Below, one piece after another: positions 21,733-31,396 of a stretch of 64,000 nt of DNA. Under the pieces are notes generated by a model, which worked only from the letters and a program-made list of their open reading frames with translations, was not told the origin of the DNA and did no database searches. Numbering within the stretch: the first letter of the stretch is position 1; the number at the start of each line of letters is the position of its first letter. This stretch comes from Bdellovibrionales bacterium GWA2_49_15 (lineage in GTDB: Bacteria; Bdellovibrionota; Bacteriovoracia; Bacteriovoracales; Bacteriovoracaceae), in the NCBI GenBank assembly GCA_001769855.1, contig MEPP01000023.1:73978-137977 (forward strand), read 5' to 3'. The translations under genes were made by a program, and so were the position numbers.

Positions 21733-22680
21733 TTACTGCCTGAATTTTTTTATAACATCGACCACCAACTCCGTGTCATTCATGATGTAAAAATGAACAT
21801 CAGGAACGTCGGCTTTGAGCAGCCCTTCCACTTGTTGTTGTGCCCAACGGATGCCGATGGCCGGAATATGCTCGGGATTTTTCAAGGCCTCTTCGACTAG
21901 CTCATCGGGAAGATCAATGTAGAAATTGCTGGGAATTGACTGGAGTTGGTTTTTTGTTTTGAGAATTTTTATACCGGGAATAATAGGAACTGTAATTCCC
22001 TCGGCCCTGCAGGCGGCGACAAAATCAAAATATTTCTGATTATCAAAAAACATCTGGGTCATGATGTACTCGGCACCTAGCTCGACCTTCTTCTTCAGAT
22101 AAAAAAGATCTTGCTTCAAGCTGGGCGATTCAAAATGCTTTTCCGGGTAGCCCGCCACGCCGACGCAAAAATTCAGAGGACGCGCCAAGCTTAACTCATC
22201 GAGATAGAGGCCACGCTTAATGCTCGACATTTGGGAAACGAGGTCGCTGGCGTATAAGTTGACACTGCGATCCTTCGCAATATTTTTTTTATAATTGAGA
22301 CCGTCACCCCTGACGGCCAAAATATTTTGCACACCCAGAAAATTTAACTCAATCAAAGCGTCTTCCGTTTCTTCCTTCGTGAAGCCATTGCAAAGAAGAT
22401 GACCGACAGTATCTATGTTGAAGCGATTTTGGATGATCCCGCAGATTCCGATCGTGCCGGGCCGTTTTTTATAAATGCGTCGTTGCACGGTACCGTCGGC
22501 GCGCTCATTGTAATAGGCGCTGGCCGAGTGGGCCGTCACGTCAATCCAAGAAGGCTTGAAAGGTACAAGGGCGTTGATGATATCAAAAATATCCTGCACG
22601 GTTCGTCCGCGAGGCGGGGGGACAATTTCAAAACTGAACAAAGGCCCCTTGCGATTGTTAATGTGATCGATGACTTTCAT
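21733..22680 (-). CDS. metF: 5,10-methylenetetrahydrofolate reductase
   Basis: 315 residues from the ATG at 22680, which has AGGAAG upstream; an earlier in-frame ATG at 22725 has no site. The TIM-barrel flavoprotein motifs are FSFEIVPPPRG near residue 14, ALIELNFLGVQNILAVRGD near 104 and AEYIMTQMFFDNQKYFDF near 198. It makes 5-methyl-THF, the substrate of the MetH encoded directly downstream. No riboswitch-like leader is evident in the short gap before it. Confidence 0.96.
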   Translation of the reverse strand: MKVIDHINNRKGPLFSFEIVPPPRGRTVQDIFDIINALVPFKPSWIDVTAHSASAYYNERADGTVQRRIYKKRPGTIGICGIIQNRFNIDTVGHLLCNGFTKEETEDALIELNFLGVQNILAVRGDGLNYKKNIAKDRSVNLYASDLVSQMSSIKRGLYLDELSLARPLNFCVGVAGYPEKHFESPSLKQDLFYLKKKVELGAEYIMTQMFFDNQKYFDFVAACRAEGITVPIIPGIKILKTKNQLQSIPSNFYIDLPDELVEEALKNPEHIPAIGIRWAQQQVEGLLKADVPDVHFYIMNDTELVVDVIKKFRQ

Positions 22681-22791
22681 GGTAGTTCTTCCTAAGAATA
22701 TTTTACGGTTGAGACCAGCGTTCAACTATAGGTAAAAAAGTGCCTTTTGGGTAGTGATTCTGTGACTAATGTCAACATTGGAGCAGTGCGC

Positions 22792-23637
22792 TTACACTGT
22801 TTTTATCAACTCACTCAGGCGTTTGAGGAATAGCTCTTTTGAATTGGGGGAAAAGCGGAAAAATAACTCTGGCTCGAAGAGTTCAAGTTCCATTAGGTAG
22901 TATTGACCTTGGTGCAAAACCCAATCACTTCGGGAATAGAGGAGTGGATCAGTTACAGGGCTCAACTTTTCTACTTCATTATGCAATTCCTTGGGAACAT
23001 CAAAAAGCTCTACAGTGCCGCCATATTTTGTCTGAACTTTAAACTCATCGGCGGACGGTCGCTTTATCACAGAGTGGGAAAAATAAGGGCCAAATTTAAC
23101 AATGGATATTTCCCCATTTGCAATACCAGGGATAAATTCTTGGGCCAGATAGACTCGTCGGTCTCCGCCAGTGTGAAGCTCTATAAATTTTTCCAGAACT
23201 TTCTCGCGCGCGAGGCGAAAGGTATTTTTCCCGGAGGCGCTGAGAGCTGGCTTCAAAACCAGGTCCTGACACTGAATATTGAGTCGCGCCTTAGGCCCGC
23301 TTATAATTTGGGTGGCCGGGATGGAAATGTTATTCTCATTTTCAAGGTCGAAGAGATACATCTTATCAATGTTGCCACGAATGGTATCAACGGGGTTCAG
23401 GCAGCAGACTTTTGCCTTTTCAATTTTTTCCATCAGGAGCAAAAAGTTATCGATGTTCGTTTGATAATCCCACACGCTACGCATGATGAGAGCATCAAAT
23501 TTTTTGGGACTAAATTCGGAATTCCAGATGATCGGGATAACGGAGAAATTTTTTTGGGTTGCTAAAAATTGATATATTAATTTATCGTCTGGAGCGAGTT
23601 CTGGGTGTTCACTTGAAGTAAGTAATCCGATACGCAA
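22792..23637 (-). CDS. ATP-grasp family ligase, function unknown
   Basis: 281 residues if begun at the TTG at 23637, which has AAGGA seven bases upstream; a longer frame starts at 23673 without a site. The ATP-grasp fold is indicated by KPALSASGKNTFRLA near residue 133 (Lys and Gly-rich loop), YLAQEFIPGIANGEISIVKF near 164 and YYLMELELFEPELFF near the C-terminus (metal-binding Glu). It resembles the prokaryotic glutathione-synthetase-like ATP-grasp group. The amino and carboxyl substrates are unknown. Confidence 0.8.
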   Translation of the reverse strand: MRIGLLTSSEHPELAPDDKLIYQFLATQKNFSVIPIIWNSEFSPKKFDALIMRSVWDYQTNIDNFLLLMEKIEKAKVCCLNPVDTIRGNIDKMYLFDLENENNISIPATQIISGPKARLNIQCQDLVLKPALSASGKNTFRLAREKVLEKFIELHTGGDRRVYLAQEFIPGIANGEISIVKFGPYFSHSVIKRPSADEFKVQTKYGGTVELFDVPKELHNEVEKLSPVTDPLLYSRSDWVLHQGQYYLMELELFEPELFFRFSPNSKELFLKRLSELIKTV

Positions 23638-23767
23638 CTTAGTTTCCTTGATGCTAAAAGCGTAACATGCCAAAGATAAACAGGGCCAGTTTATCTGCGA
23701 TCCTGAGATAAATGCTCAGACAATTAAAGCATTGAAAAAAAACTAAAGCCTCTATAATCTTATACGC

Positions 23768-24109
23768 ATGATTATTCTTAAATATATTCTTTGTATTCAG
23801 CTAGTTTTCGGATTCTCGGTCGGTTGCTGGAGTGCCTCCGTCCCGTCTTTTGAAAATATTCAAAACTGTAAGTGCGATAGTAAGTTCCAAAGTCATTTTT
23901 TTAAAGATTTAAAAAATAAATCGGAGATTCAAATTTCCAAAGGTCATTGTGCATGTGGAGGTAAGAAGCAAGACGTTACCGCTGTGTGCCCAACGAAAAA
24001 AAAGGTCTTGAGGAAATTCATGGCATGTGCACAAGATACGACCATATCCGCAGAACTCTCAGTTACGGAGAGCGTTGAAGGGGCTTCTGATGAGATTCAA
24101 TCTCGATAG
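23768..24109 (+). CDS. Small exported cysteine-rich protein
   Basis: 113 residues. A signal peptide (ILCIQLVFGFSVGCWSA) is followed by a short domain with cysteines in CKCDSKF, HCACGGKK, AVCPTKK and FMACAQ, so disulphides or metal binding are likely. No family recognised. It is first of three small exported proteins in a row; its 3' end overlaps the next start by 20 bases. Confidence 0.65.
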   Translation: MIILKYILCIQLVFGFSVGCWSASVPSFENIQNCKCDSKFQSHFFKDLKNKSEIQISKGHCACGGKKQDVTAVCPTKKKVLRKFMACAQDTTISAELSVTESVEGASDEIQSR

Positions 24110-24374
24110 CAGTTTCTTTTTACTTGTGCTTGCCCTCTGGACGATCTCTTTCACAGAAGCGAGCACACGTGTTCAATGGGTGCGGGATCAGGGATTTCCC
24201 TATCTGCTCACCTACAACGAGCAAAATATTGTCGCAAAATATTGTTATGGTGAGGTAGAAGACATTCTGTCTGAAAAAAAGATCGAGATTCTTTGCCGCG
24301 CGATGCATGATGGAAAATGCCCTGCGGTCTCAGATTGCTATGATAAGCGTGCGGTCAATGGAGTAATTCAATAG
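24090..24374 (+). CDS. Small exported protein
   Basis: 94 residues from the ATG at 24090, which has GAAGGGG six bases upstream; the frame is open further upstream but without a good start. The signal peptide is SSFFLLVLALWTISFTEA. The mature part has four cysteines (AKYCYGE, ILCRAM, KCPAVSDCYD). No family recognised. The stop is immediately followed by the GTG of the next gene. Confidence 0.65.
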   Translation: MRFNLDSSFFLLVLALWTISFTEASTRVQWVRDQGFPYLLTYNEQNIVAKYCYGEVEDILSEKKIEILCRAMHDGKCPAVSDCYDKRAVNGVIQ

Positions 24375-24815
24375 GTGAAATTAATATCACTAGTTTTGAC
24401 GCTCTTCGCTTCTCAGGCCGCTTTTGCGGACTCATGGATTTATCAGGTAAAAGAAAAAAAGTTGAAAGGCGTCACCTTAAGCAGCTATCGCGACGAAAAT
24501 GCCTTAGAACATTATAGGATCGGCCATTTTGTAGATGCCAAGGCCATTGAAAAAGAAAGTGTCACGAAGTCGGAGTTCCTCTATCAGACAGGATACGGTG
24601 CCAGGCTAGTGAAGGATTTAAGTCTTGCACCAAACGATGCTGCCTGTACCAGGAATCTGCTCGTGACTCAAAATAACGCCACTAAAATATGCTATCGCCT
24701 CGATGACAATGCACGAAAGGATTTTTATGAGTGGCATGACTACCTGGAAAAATATATTTTGAGCAAAGAGGAAAAAGACAATTTAATTTTGAAACGCCAC
24801 CTAAACAAACCCTAA
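24375..24815 (+). CDS. Exported protein, unknown function
   Basis: 146 residues, GTG start directly after the previous stop. The signal peptide is MKLISLVLTLFASQAAFA. The mature protein has two cysteines (AACTRN, TKICYRL) and a charged helical tail. It is the last of three consecutive small exported proteins, probably one unit. The end overlaps the convergent methyltransferase gene by four bases. Confidence 0.7.
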   Translation: MKLISLVLTLFASQAAFADSWIYQVKEKKLKGVTLSSYRDENALEHYRIGHFVDAKAIEKESVTKSEFLYQTGYGARLVKDLSLAPNDAACTRNLLVTQNNATKICYRLDDNARKDFYEWHDYLEKYILSKEEKDNLILKRHLNKP

Positions 24816-25552
24816 TTTTTTTTAATGATGGCAACGACCGAAGTGCCCAAGAGATGATCGGCGCGAACGAGATATTCAATCTTTCCTGCTAGGAAAAAGA
24901 ACCAGTTTAAAATGGGGTGAGTTGGCTTCAAATCGGCCGAGAGTCCTTCTTTATTCCGGCCAAGAATTTTACGAGCGATAAAAACAATCGGAAAGGCCCA
25001 GGAAAAAATATAGCGACAATAAATTACCTCAAAGCCACAATGAGCTGCCAGGGCCATAACGTCGCGCCTTCGATAGCGTCGAAAGTGGCCTAAAAATTTA
25101 TCCTGATAACTCCATAGGAGTTGAAAGGCGGGGACAGTAATCAACGCGATCCCGCCCGGTTTTAAGTGCTGCTTCCATTCATTGAGGGCCCCTTGGTCAT
25201 TTTCAATGTGCTCTAAAACGTCCATGGCCAGGAGTAAATTTGCCTTGGCGCTTTGAGCGGGGACACTTTGAACCAGCTGAACTTTTTCAGATCCCCAGAA
25301 GGGAGTCGTTGCGTCTTTTAGTTGTGGGTCAATTCCAAAGGCGGAGGCAATGCGAGCACGATAGGGGGAGAGCTGGGTTAGATAATAAAGATTTTGTCCG
25401 GTACCGCAGCCGAATTCCAAGGCGTCAATCGTTTCTGTCATGTTTGGAAGTCGCCTAATGGCCTTGTCAATGTACAAAAAACGGGTTCGAATCCACCAGT
25501 GATTGATTTCCTGATCAAAGGAAAGTTGGTGTGCTTCTTTTAGGTCGGCCAT
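24812..25552 (-). CDS. Class I SAM methyltransferase
   Basis: 246 residues. Motif I is ALEFGCGTGQNLYYL near residue 44, and the motif-II region is LLAMDVLEHIENDQGAL near 106, followed by LKPGGIALITVPAF. The C-terminal third contains an amphipathic or membrane-touching stretch (FSWAFPIVFIARKILG). Such proteins are frequent in polysaccharide loci, where they methylate sugars or lipid carriers. It is divergent from the glycosyltransferase gene at 25612. Confidence 0.87.
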   Translation of the reverse strand: MADLKEAHQLSFDQEINHWWIRTRFLYIDKAIRRLPNMTETIDALEFGCGTGQNLYYLTQLSPYRARIASAFGIDPQLKDATTPFWGSEKVQLVQSVPAQSAKANLLLAMDVLEHIENDQGALNEWKQHLKPGGIALITVPAFQLLWSYQDKFLGHFRRYRRRDVMALAAHCGFEVIYCRYIFSWAFPIVFIARKILGRNKEGLSADLKPTHPILNWFFFLAGKIEYLVRADHLLGTSVVAIIKKN

Positions 25553-25611
25553 ACTAAAAACTTTATGATAGTGTTATTTTCTACGGTGATTGTATTCGAG
25601 TTAGAGCTAAT

Positions 25612-26718
25612 ATGAAAGTTGTTCTCCTGCATGATTGGCTAACAGGTTTTAGGGGCGGTGAACGCGTCCTTGAGGCCTTTTGCGAGATGTTTCCCGACGC
25701 TCCACTCTACACCTTAATTTATACAAAAGGCTCGACCAGCGCCTGTATTGAAAAACGCAAAATTGTGTCAAGCTTTCTCAACTCTATTCCAGGCATCAAT
25801 CACCACTATCGAAAATTTCTGCCGCTTTTCCCGAATGCCGCCGAGAGTTTGCAAATTACTGAGGACGCTGATTTGGTCCTGAGTTCCAGTCACTGTGTGA
25901 TCAAGGGAGTGAGGAAGCCGAAAGGCAGCTATCATATCTCCTACATCCACAGTCCCATGCGCTACCTCTACGATCAGTATGATGCCTATTTTGGCCCGCA
26001 GGCCCCGTTGTATCAGCGCGCCGGCGCAAAACTTTTTAAGGATTATTTAGTTGGGTGGGATAAGGCCAGCAATCGCAATGTCGATCTCATGATTGCCAAC
26101 TCAAATTTTGTGAAAACCCGCATTCAGACCTACTATGAAACTGATCCGTTGGTTGTGCATCCTTTCGTTGAGCTTGCCGATTTTGAGGTTTTTACTAAAA
26201 ATCCTCCCCGAAAAGAAGACTTTTACATTATGGTCACGGCCTTTGCTCCCAATAAGCGTGTGGATCTGGCCATTCACACTTTTAATCAGCTGGGCAAGAA
26301 GCTCAAAATCATTGGTGGCGGGCAGCAAGATAAAATGTTGCGTAATATTGCCGGTCCCACTATCGAATTTCTGGGCAACACCGGCCGTGAAATTTTAGTC
26401 CAAGAATTGGCCCGGGCACGAGCGCTCATTTTTCCTGGCGTAGAAGATTTTGGCATTACCCCCCTCGAGGCCTTGGCCGCCGGAACACCCGTGATCGCCT
26501 ACAAAATTGGCGGAGTTCTTGAGACTCTCAATGATGAAGTTGCACATTTTTTTGAAATGCAGACCCCCCAATCACTTTGCAGTGCCATTCTCGACTTTGA
26601 AAAGCGCACTTTTGAGCATAATCAGCTGGTGGCCCGCGCCTATGAGTTTTCGAAAGAGAATTTTAAAAAGAAAATGAGCGCGATCATTCAGGAACGCCTG
26701 AAGCAGTGCCCAAAATAG
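25612..26718 (+). CDS. Glycosyltransferase family 4 (WbaZ/mannosyltransferase-like)
   Basis: 368 residues, GT-B fold. The N-terminus VVLLHDWLTGFRGGERVLEAF carries the acceptor-side Gly-rich loop, with HSPMRYLYDQYDAYFG near residue 115. The C-terminal nucleotide-sugar motif is LIFPGVEDFGITPLEALAAG near 275 (the E-x7-E pair). Cytoplasmic, probably adding a hexose such as mannose to a lipid-linked glycan. Donor not provable from sequence. Confidence 0.9.
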   Translation: MKVVLLHDWLTGFRGGERVLEAFCEMFPDAPLYTLIYTKGSTSACIEKRKIVSSFLNSIPGINHHYRKFLPLFPNAAESLQITEDADLVLSSSHCVIKGVRKPKGSYHISYIHSPMRYLYDQYDAYFGPQAPLYQRAGAKLFKDYLVGWDKASNRNVDLMIANSNFVKTRIQTYYETDPLVVHPFVELADFEVFTKNPPRKEDFYIMVTAFAPNKRVDLAIHTFNQLGKKLKIIGGGQQDKMLRNIAGPTIEFLGNTGREILVQELARARALIFPGVEDFGITPLEALAAGTPVIAYKIGGVLETLNDEVAHFFEMQTPQSLCSAILDFEKRTFEHNQLVARAYEFSKENFKKKMSAIIQERLKQCPK

Positions 26719-26812
26719 TCATTTATCCCGCGTTCCCGCACTGACGTCATTTTGCACTTATGAATAGACCAGATTTTGTGGTAATTTGAGAGTCACTATT
26801 TAAGGGGTATTC

Positions 26813-27787
26813 ATGTCGAAAGTTCAATTGCCATCCACGCTCGAAGGAAAAACTATTTTGGTCGCCGGTGCCGCCGGATTTGTACCTGGACACTTATGCG
26901 AATTTTATCTCGGCCTTGGGGCCAAAATAATCGGCCTCGATAACTTTATTACGGGTAGCCGTTCTACCGCCGAACTCCTGTCGAAAAATAAAAACTTCGA
27001 GTTTCATGAATGTAATATTTTTGAACAGCTGCCTGATTTTTCCAAAAACAAAATCGACTTTATTTTTTCTCTTGCCTCTCCTGCTTCGCCCATCGACTTT
27101 GATCAAATTCCTCTGGAAATTATGCGAGTGAACAGCGAAGGAACATTGAAATTGCTTGAATTGGCAAAGAGCAAAGGGGCCCGCTTTCTTGAGGCCTCAA
27201 CTTCTGAAGTTTATGGCGATCCCGAAATTCATCCGCAGGTGGAGACCTATCACGGTAATGTAAACCCCATTGGCCCCCGCGCCTGCTATGACGAATCCAA
27301 GCGTTTTGCTGAGGCCATGACAATGAGTTTTCACACACGCTATAAGGTCGACACGCGCATTGTGCGGATTTTTAATACCTACGGGCCCCGTATGCGCCCC
27401 AATGACGGGCGAGTGATTCCCAACTTCATTAATCAGGCCCTGCAAAACCAAGACATCACAGTTTATGGTGATGGCCAGCAGACTCGTTCTTTCTGCTATG
27501 TAAGCGATCTCGTGCAGGCAATCCATAATGTCATGTTTAGCAATGATTCTACCCCATTCAATGTTGGAAATCCTGACGAGTACACGGTTAAACAGGCCGC
27601 TGAAGTTATAATTAAATACTTAGGCTCACAATCCAAGATTGTTTTTCGCCCCATAATGCAGGATGATCCTCGCAAGCGGAAACCGGATCTGTCGAAGCTG
27701 CAGAAGGTCTCGGACTACAGACCGAAAATTACTTTCGAAGAAGGAATCAAGCGTACGGCCGATCATTTTAAAGGATTATTAAAATGA
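26813..27787 (+). CDS. UDP-glucuronate decarboxylase-like SDR (UDP-xylose synthase)
   Basis: 324-residue extended SDR. The NAD site is VAGAAGFVPGHLCEFYL near residue 17, with V-P in place of the common I-G. Active-site stretches are STSEVYGDP near 127 and GPRACYDESKRFAE near 155 (Tyr-x3-Lys). The segment RIFNTYGPRMRPNDGRVIPN is characteristic of UDP-glucuronate decarboxylases. It would turn UDP-GlcA into UDP-xylose. A plain AAGGGG site precedes the ATG, and the gene overlaps galE by four bases. Confidence 0.88.
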   Translation: MSKVQLPSTLEGKTILVAGAAGFVPGHLCEFYLGLGAKIIGLDNFITGSRSTAELLSKNKNFEFHECNIFEQLPDFSKNKIDFIFSLASPASPIDFDQIPLEIMRVNSEGTLKLLELAKSKGARFLEASTSEVYGDPEIHPQVETYHGNVNPIGPRACYDESKRFAEAMTMSFHTRYKVDTRIVRIFNTYGPRMRPNDGRVIPNFINQALQNQDITVYGDGQQTRSFCYVSDLVQAIHNVMFSNDSTPFNVGNPDEYTVKQAAEVIIKYLGSQSKIVFRPIMQDDPRKRKPDLSKLQKVSDYRPKITFEEGIKRTADHFKGLLK

Positions 27788-28761
27788 AAGTTCTCGTTAC
27801 AGGTGGGGCCGGCTACATTGGTTCACACGTCAATCGCATCTTAGCGAATGCCGACCATGAGACCGTTGTCCTGGATAATTTAAGCACGGGCAGACGAGAA
27901 ATGGTTCTTGCCGGCAAGTTAGTCGTCGGCGATCTAAGTGATCAGAATTTTGTTACCAACCTTTTTGAGCGCGAACGGTTTGAAGCCGTTCTGCATTTCG
28001 CCGGCAGTATTATCGTGCCCGAGAGCGTGAAAGAGCCGATCAAGTACTACAAAAACAATACTCAAAATGCCATGGATCTCATCCGAACGTGCCAGAAATT
28101 TAAGGTTAATAAATTTATCTTTTCTTCCACTGCAGCCGTTTATGGTATTCCTGAAGATCAGGCCGGCATTTGTACTGAGACCTCTCCCTTAAGCCCCATC
28201 AATCCCTACGGCCGAAGCAAACTCATGACGGAGTGGATGCTGGAGGATATGACGGTTGCCAATCCCAATTTTAACTACGTGGCGCTTCGCTATTTCAATG
28301 TGGCCGGTGCTGCCGTTGATGGAAAGCTGGGCCAGTGCTCACCCTTTTCTACCCACCTGATCAAAATTACCTGTGAGACGGCGCTGGGGAAACGCAAGTC
28401 AATGACGGTGTTTGGTGATGATTACGCTACTCCAGACGGAACCTGTATTCGCGACTACATTCACGTGGAAGATTTGGCCCAGGCCCATCTTGATGCTCTC
28501 AATTATCTGGGTAAAGACGGCAAATCGACCGTCGCAAATTGTGGCTACGGGCATGGAACCAGTGTCAAAGAAATTATCGAAATCGTGCGCAAGGTAAGCG
28601 GAGTCGATTTTAAAGTTGAGCAGGGTCCAAGGCGCGATGGCGACAGTCCTAATCTGATCGCAAAATCTGAAAAAATTAAAAAACTTTTTGCCTGGGTTCC
28701 CCGTCACGATAATTTAGAACTGATTGTCAAAACCGCCCTTGAGTGGGAACGAAAGCTCTAA
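27784..28761 (+). CDS. galE: UDP-glucose 4-epimerase
   Basis: 325 residues. NAD site VTGGAGYIGSHVNRIL at the start, SSTAAVYGIPE near residue 119, YGRSKLMTEWML near 144 (Tyr-x3-Lys), and the GalE hallmark DGTCIRDYIHVEDLAQAHL near 216. It interconverts UDP-glucose and UDP-galactose for the surface glycans encoded around it. It overlaps the upstream decarboxylase gene by four bases, so the two are translationally coupled. Confidence 0.95.
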   Translation: MKVLVTGGAGYIGSHVNRILANADHETVVLDNLSTGRREMVLAGKLVVGDLSDQNFVTNLFERERFEAVLHFAGSIIVPESVKEPIKYYKNNTQNAMDLIRTCQKFKVNKFIFSSTAAVYGIPEDQAGICTETSPLSPINPYGRSKLMTEWMLEDMTVANPNFNYVALRYFNVAGAAVDGKLGQCSPFSTHLIKITCETALGKRKSMTVFGDDYATPDGTCIRDYIHVEDLAQAHLDALNYLGKDGKSTVANCGYGHGTSVKEIIEIVRKVSGVDFKVEQGPRRDGDSPNLIAKSEKIKKLFAWVPRHDNLELIVKTALEWERKL

Positions 28762-28770
28762 TCTTCAATT

Positions 28771-29979
28771 ATGGAACAGGCCTTCTATCACCTCACTTAT
28801 GCCGCCTTGCTTGTCTTGAGTGCGGGGATTTTTACCTCGGTGTCTTTCTCGGCCCTGGCCCATATTTTACTGGTAGTACCAGCAGTCCATTACACCTACA
28901 AAAATTTTCCTTCGCATAAGTTGAGCAAAACCTCCTGGGCCTTACTTGGTGTGATACTTACGATTGCACTTTCAGTTGTGGCAAATTTAGATATTCTTCC
29001 TCACCCTCTTTCGAATCTCTTGAAAGTAAAATATTTTTTTATTTCTCTTTTGGGTATTTTCGCTCTTGCCGCTGTTCCCAGAAATTATTTTTCCAACAAG
29101 CGTCTTCGTGTTGCGCTCAATCTCTTTCTCCTTGCCACGACAGTAGCGTCAATCTCAGGCATTGTGGCCTACTATACGGGATTTAATTATTTGAAGTGGA
29201 AACCTGGGTGTCACCCTGATCGTGCCTGCGGTCTCTATGGCATGTATATGACGTATGGTTATGGGCTGTCGTTATTTATGGTGCTTTTGACAGGTCTTCT
29301 GATCTATCGCGATGAAGTGAAACAATGGATACCAAAGTGGTGGTTGGGACTGGCCTTTGCCATTAATGGGTTTGGGCTTTATCTTGCCTTCGCCCGTGGT
29401 GGCTGGATTGGTTATGCTATTGCAATTCCCTGTTTCTTTTTGAAGAAAAATAAGAAGATTATTTTTGCCCTTATTGCCGTGGCCGCGCTCTTTTTTGTGA
29501 TGAGTTATAACTTTCTTGCCCCCTTTAAGAAAATGGTGAGTGACCGGGAAGGGTCCAATGCCCAGCGAATTTCGTTTGCCCAGACGGCCATCGTCGCCTT
29601 TAAGGAGCGCCCAGTATTCGGCTGGGGATATCGCAACTTTGAGCCCAATGTGAAGGCCTTAAAAGAAAAATACGATCTTGATCATAAATATTTCGGAGGC
29701 CATGCCCACAACAACTATCTGGAGCATCTGGCTTCGACGGGAATTTTGGGATTTTTGGCCATACTGATTTTTAGCTTCTTTTGGGCCTATGAAAATTTCA
29801 AGCGCGATGATTTAATCTCACGCTTAACTTTTCCCTTTGTAATTTCTTTTATTGTGTCAGGACAGTTTCAGTACACGTTTGGAGATGGGGAGAATCTTTT
29901 TTTAATTATGACAGTGTTTTTGATCTCTGAAGCCGCCTCAATACGCGTTCTTACTCAGAAGCCCCTTCCAAAAAGTTAA
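28771..29979 (+). CDS. O-antigen ligase/polymerase-type membrane protein (Wzy_C)
   Basis: 402 residues with about ten or eleven hydrophobic helices. The conserved periplasmic loop has RPVFGWGYRNFEPN near residue 283 and GHAHNNYLEHLASTGILGFLA near 310, the signature of Wzy_C/WaaL ligases, where the His is functionally important. It either polymerises repeat units or ligates glycan to a lipid acceptor. The last 42 bases overlap the convergent transferase gene. Confidence 0.9.
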   Translation: MEQAFYHLTYAALLVLSAGIFTSVSFSALAHILLVVPAVHYTYKNFPSHKLSKTSWALLGVILTIALSVVANLDILPHPLSNLLKVKYFFISLLGIFALAAVPRNYFSNKRLRVALNLFLLATTVASISGIVAYYTGFNYLKWKPGCHPDRACGLYGMYMTYGYGLSLFMVLLTGLLIYRDEVKQWIPKWWLGLAFAINGFGLYLAFARGGWIGYAIAIPCFFLKKNKKIIFALIAVAALFFVMSYNFLAPFKKMVSDREGSNAQRISFAQTAIVAFKERPVFGWGYRNFEPNVKALKEKYDLDHKYFGGHAHNNYLEHLASTGILGFLAILIFSFFWAYENFKRDDLISRLTFPFVISFIVSGQFQYTFGDGENLFLIMTVFLISEAASIRVLTQKPLPKS

Positions 29980-31317
29980 GAAGAGAATTTTAATATCGAG
30001 CCAGAGAGACCAGTTTTTAATGTAGTAGATATCACATTCAATGCGTTTATTTAGACTGGTGTCCCCGCGCCAACCATTGACCTGGGCCCAACCGGTGATC
30101 CCGGCCTTCATCTTGTGACGGAGCATGTACAAGGGAATTTCATGTTTAAATTTTTCCACGAAAAAAGGTTGCTCGGGGCGAGGGCCGACGAGGCTCATAT
30201 CACCCACCACCACATTCCAAATTTGGGGTAGCTCATCAAGAGAGGTTTTACGCAACAATGATCCGACCCGGGTTTTGCGGGGGTTATTGGGATTGCTCCA
30301 TTCTTTGGCGTCCTCACCCGGGGCAGCCATTTTCATGGTACGAAATTTCCACATTGTGAAGGTTTTTCCATCCAATCCCATTCGCTTTTGACCAAAAAAG
30401 AAGGGGCCCGGGGAAGAAAGTTTCACCAGGAGAGCAAGCAGAATGAGGAGTGGAGAAATTAAAATCAATCCCACAAAGGATAATGAAAAATCAAAAGCAC
30501 GCTTCAAGATAAGGTCAATGGTATTGAGCTTCGGCTGATTCATGGTGAGGAGCGGAACCCCGGCAAAATCTTCGATCTCATGCCCGATAAAGGAGAATGA
30601 GAGATCAGGTAAAACCTGTAAGGGGACAACATCGTTGTAAGACTTTTTGAGCAAGGCCTCGACCTTGTCCGAATCCTTTCCGGCATAACCAAGCACGATG
30701 GTGTCAGGGTTAAATTTCTGGCGCGCCTCTTCCATCGAATCGTTTAACACCGGAATCTCAAATTTCCGCGCCAGGTCCAGGTTGGCCTCAATCCATCCCA
30801 GGAAACGAATCCCGGAGTCTTTGAAGAGCTTCACCGTTTCAATGTAATTTCCCATCTGGGGCCCATTGCCGACGAGGAGGACGTGCCGGAGATTGTAGCC
30901 TCGCTTGCGCAGCACTCTTAAAAAATTTCGAACGCATAAACGCAAAGTAATCAGTGCAACTTGTGAGATGGCAAAATACAGAACCAGGGTAATTCTTGAG
31001 ACTCGAGCGGGCGCGATAAAATACAGAAAAAGAATAAAGGTTAAAGTGGCCAAGGTGTTGGCCTTAAAAAGGGACAGTATTTCATTGGAGCGCGAATTAA
31101 AACGGTACGAGCGATACAGACCCAGTTTGGCACAGAAATATAATGTCAGCGCAATCAGGCCAGGTGAGAGTTTGAGAAAAAAAAGTCCCAAGCCTTTTTC
31201 TCCGTCATGCATGAGATTAAAGCGAATGTAATAGGCTGCGGCCAAACTCAGACCGACCACAACTCCATCGGCGACGCGCTGGAGGAGCGAAAATGTTCTT
31301 TCGTGGGTTTTAAGCAT
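29938..31317 (-). CDS. Undecaprenyl-phosphate sugar phosphotransferase (WbaP/WcaJ family, long form)
   Basis: 459 residues. Four or five N-terminal helices and a nucleotide-binding-like middle region (LRHVLLVGNGPQMGNYIE near 150) precede the C-terminal catalytic domain. That domain carries KRAFDFSLSFVGLILISPLL near 270, MWKFRTMK near 330, LRKTSLDELPQIWNVVVGDM near 358 and LVGPRPE. It starts glycan assembly by moving hexose-1-phosphate onto undecaprenyl phosphate. It is one of two such initiators in the window. Confidence 0.93.
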   Translation of the reverse strand: MLKTHERTFSLLQRVADGVVVGLSLAAAYYIRFNLMHDGEKGLGLFFLKLSPGLIALTLYFCAKLGLYRSYRFNSRSNEILSLFKANTLATLTFILFLYFIAPARVSRITLVLYFAISQVALITLRLCVRNFLRVLRKRGYNLRHVLLVGNGPQMGNYIETVKLFKDSGIRFLGWIEANLDLARKFEIPVLNDSMEEARQKFNPDTIVLGYAGKDSDKVEALLKKSYNDVVPLQVLPDLSFSFIGHEIEDFAGVPLLTMNQPKLNTIDLILKRAFDFSLSFVGLILISPLLILLALLVKLSSPGPFFFGQKRMGLDGKTFTMWKFRTMKMAAPGEDAKEWSNPNNPRKTRVGSLLRKTSLDELPQIWNVVVGDMSLVGPRPEQPFFVEKFKHEIPLYMLRHKMKAGITGWAQVNGWRGDTSLNKRIECDIYYIKNWSLWLDIKILFLTFWKGLLSKNAY

Positions 31318-31396
31318 GGGATGAATGTACCATCTTTGGGGTTGGGAGACTATTGCGCACCGTTTCTATTACGTCCTAGTTCCAAATCAAGAATCA

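Noticed and set aside
22681..22791. SAM or cobalamin riboswitch before metF-metH
   Set aside because: The gap is only about 110 bases and shows no box motifs or conserved stems.
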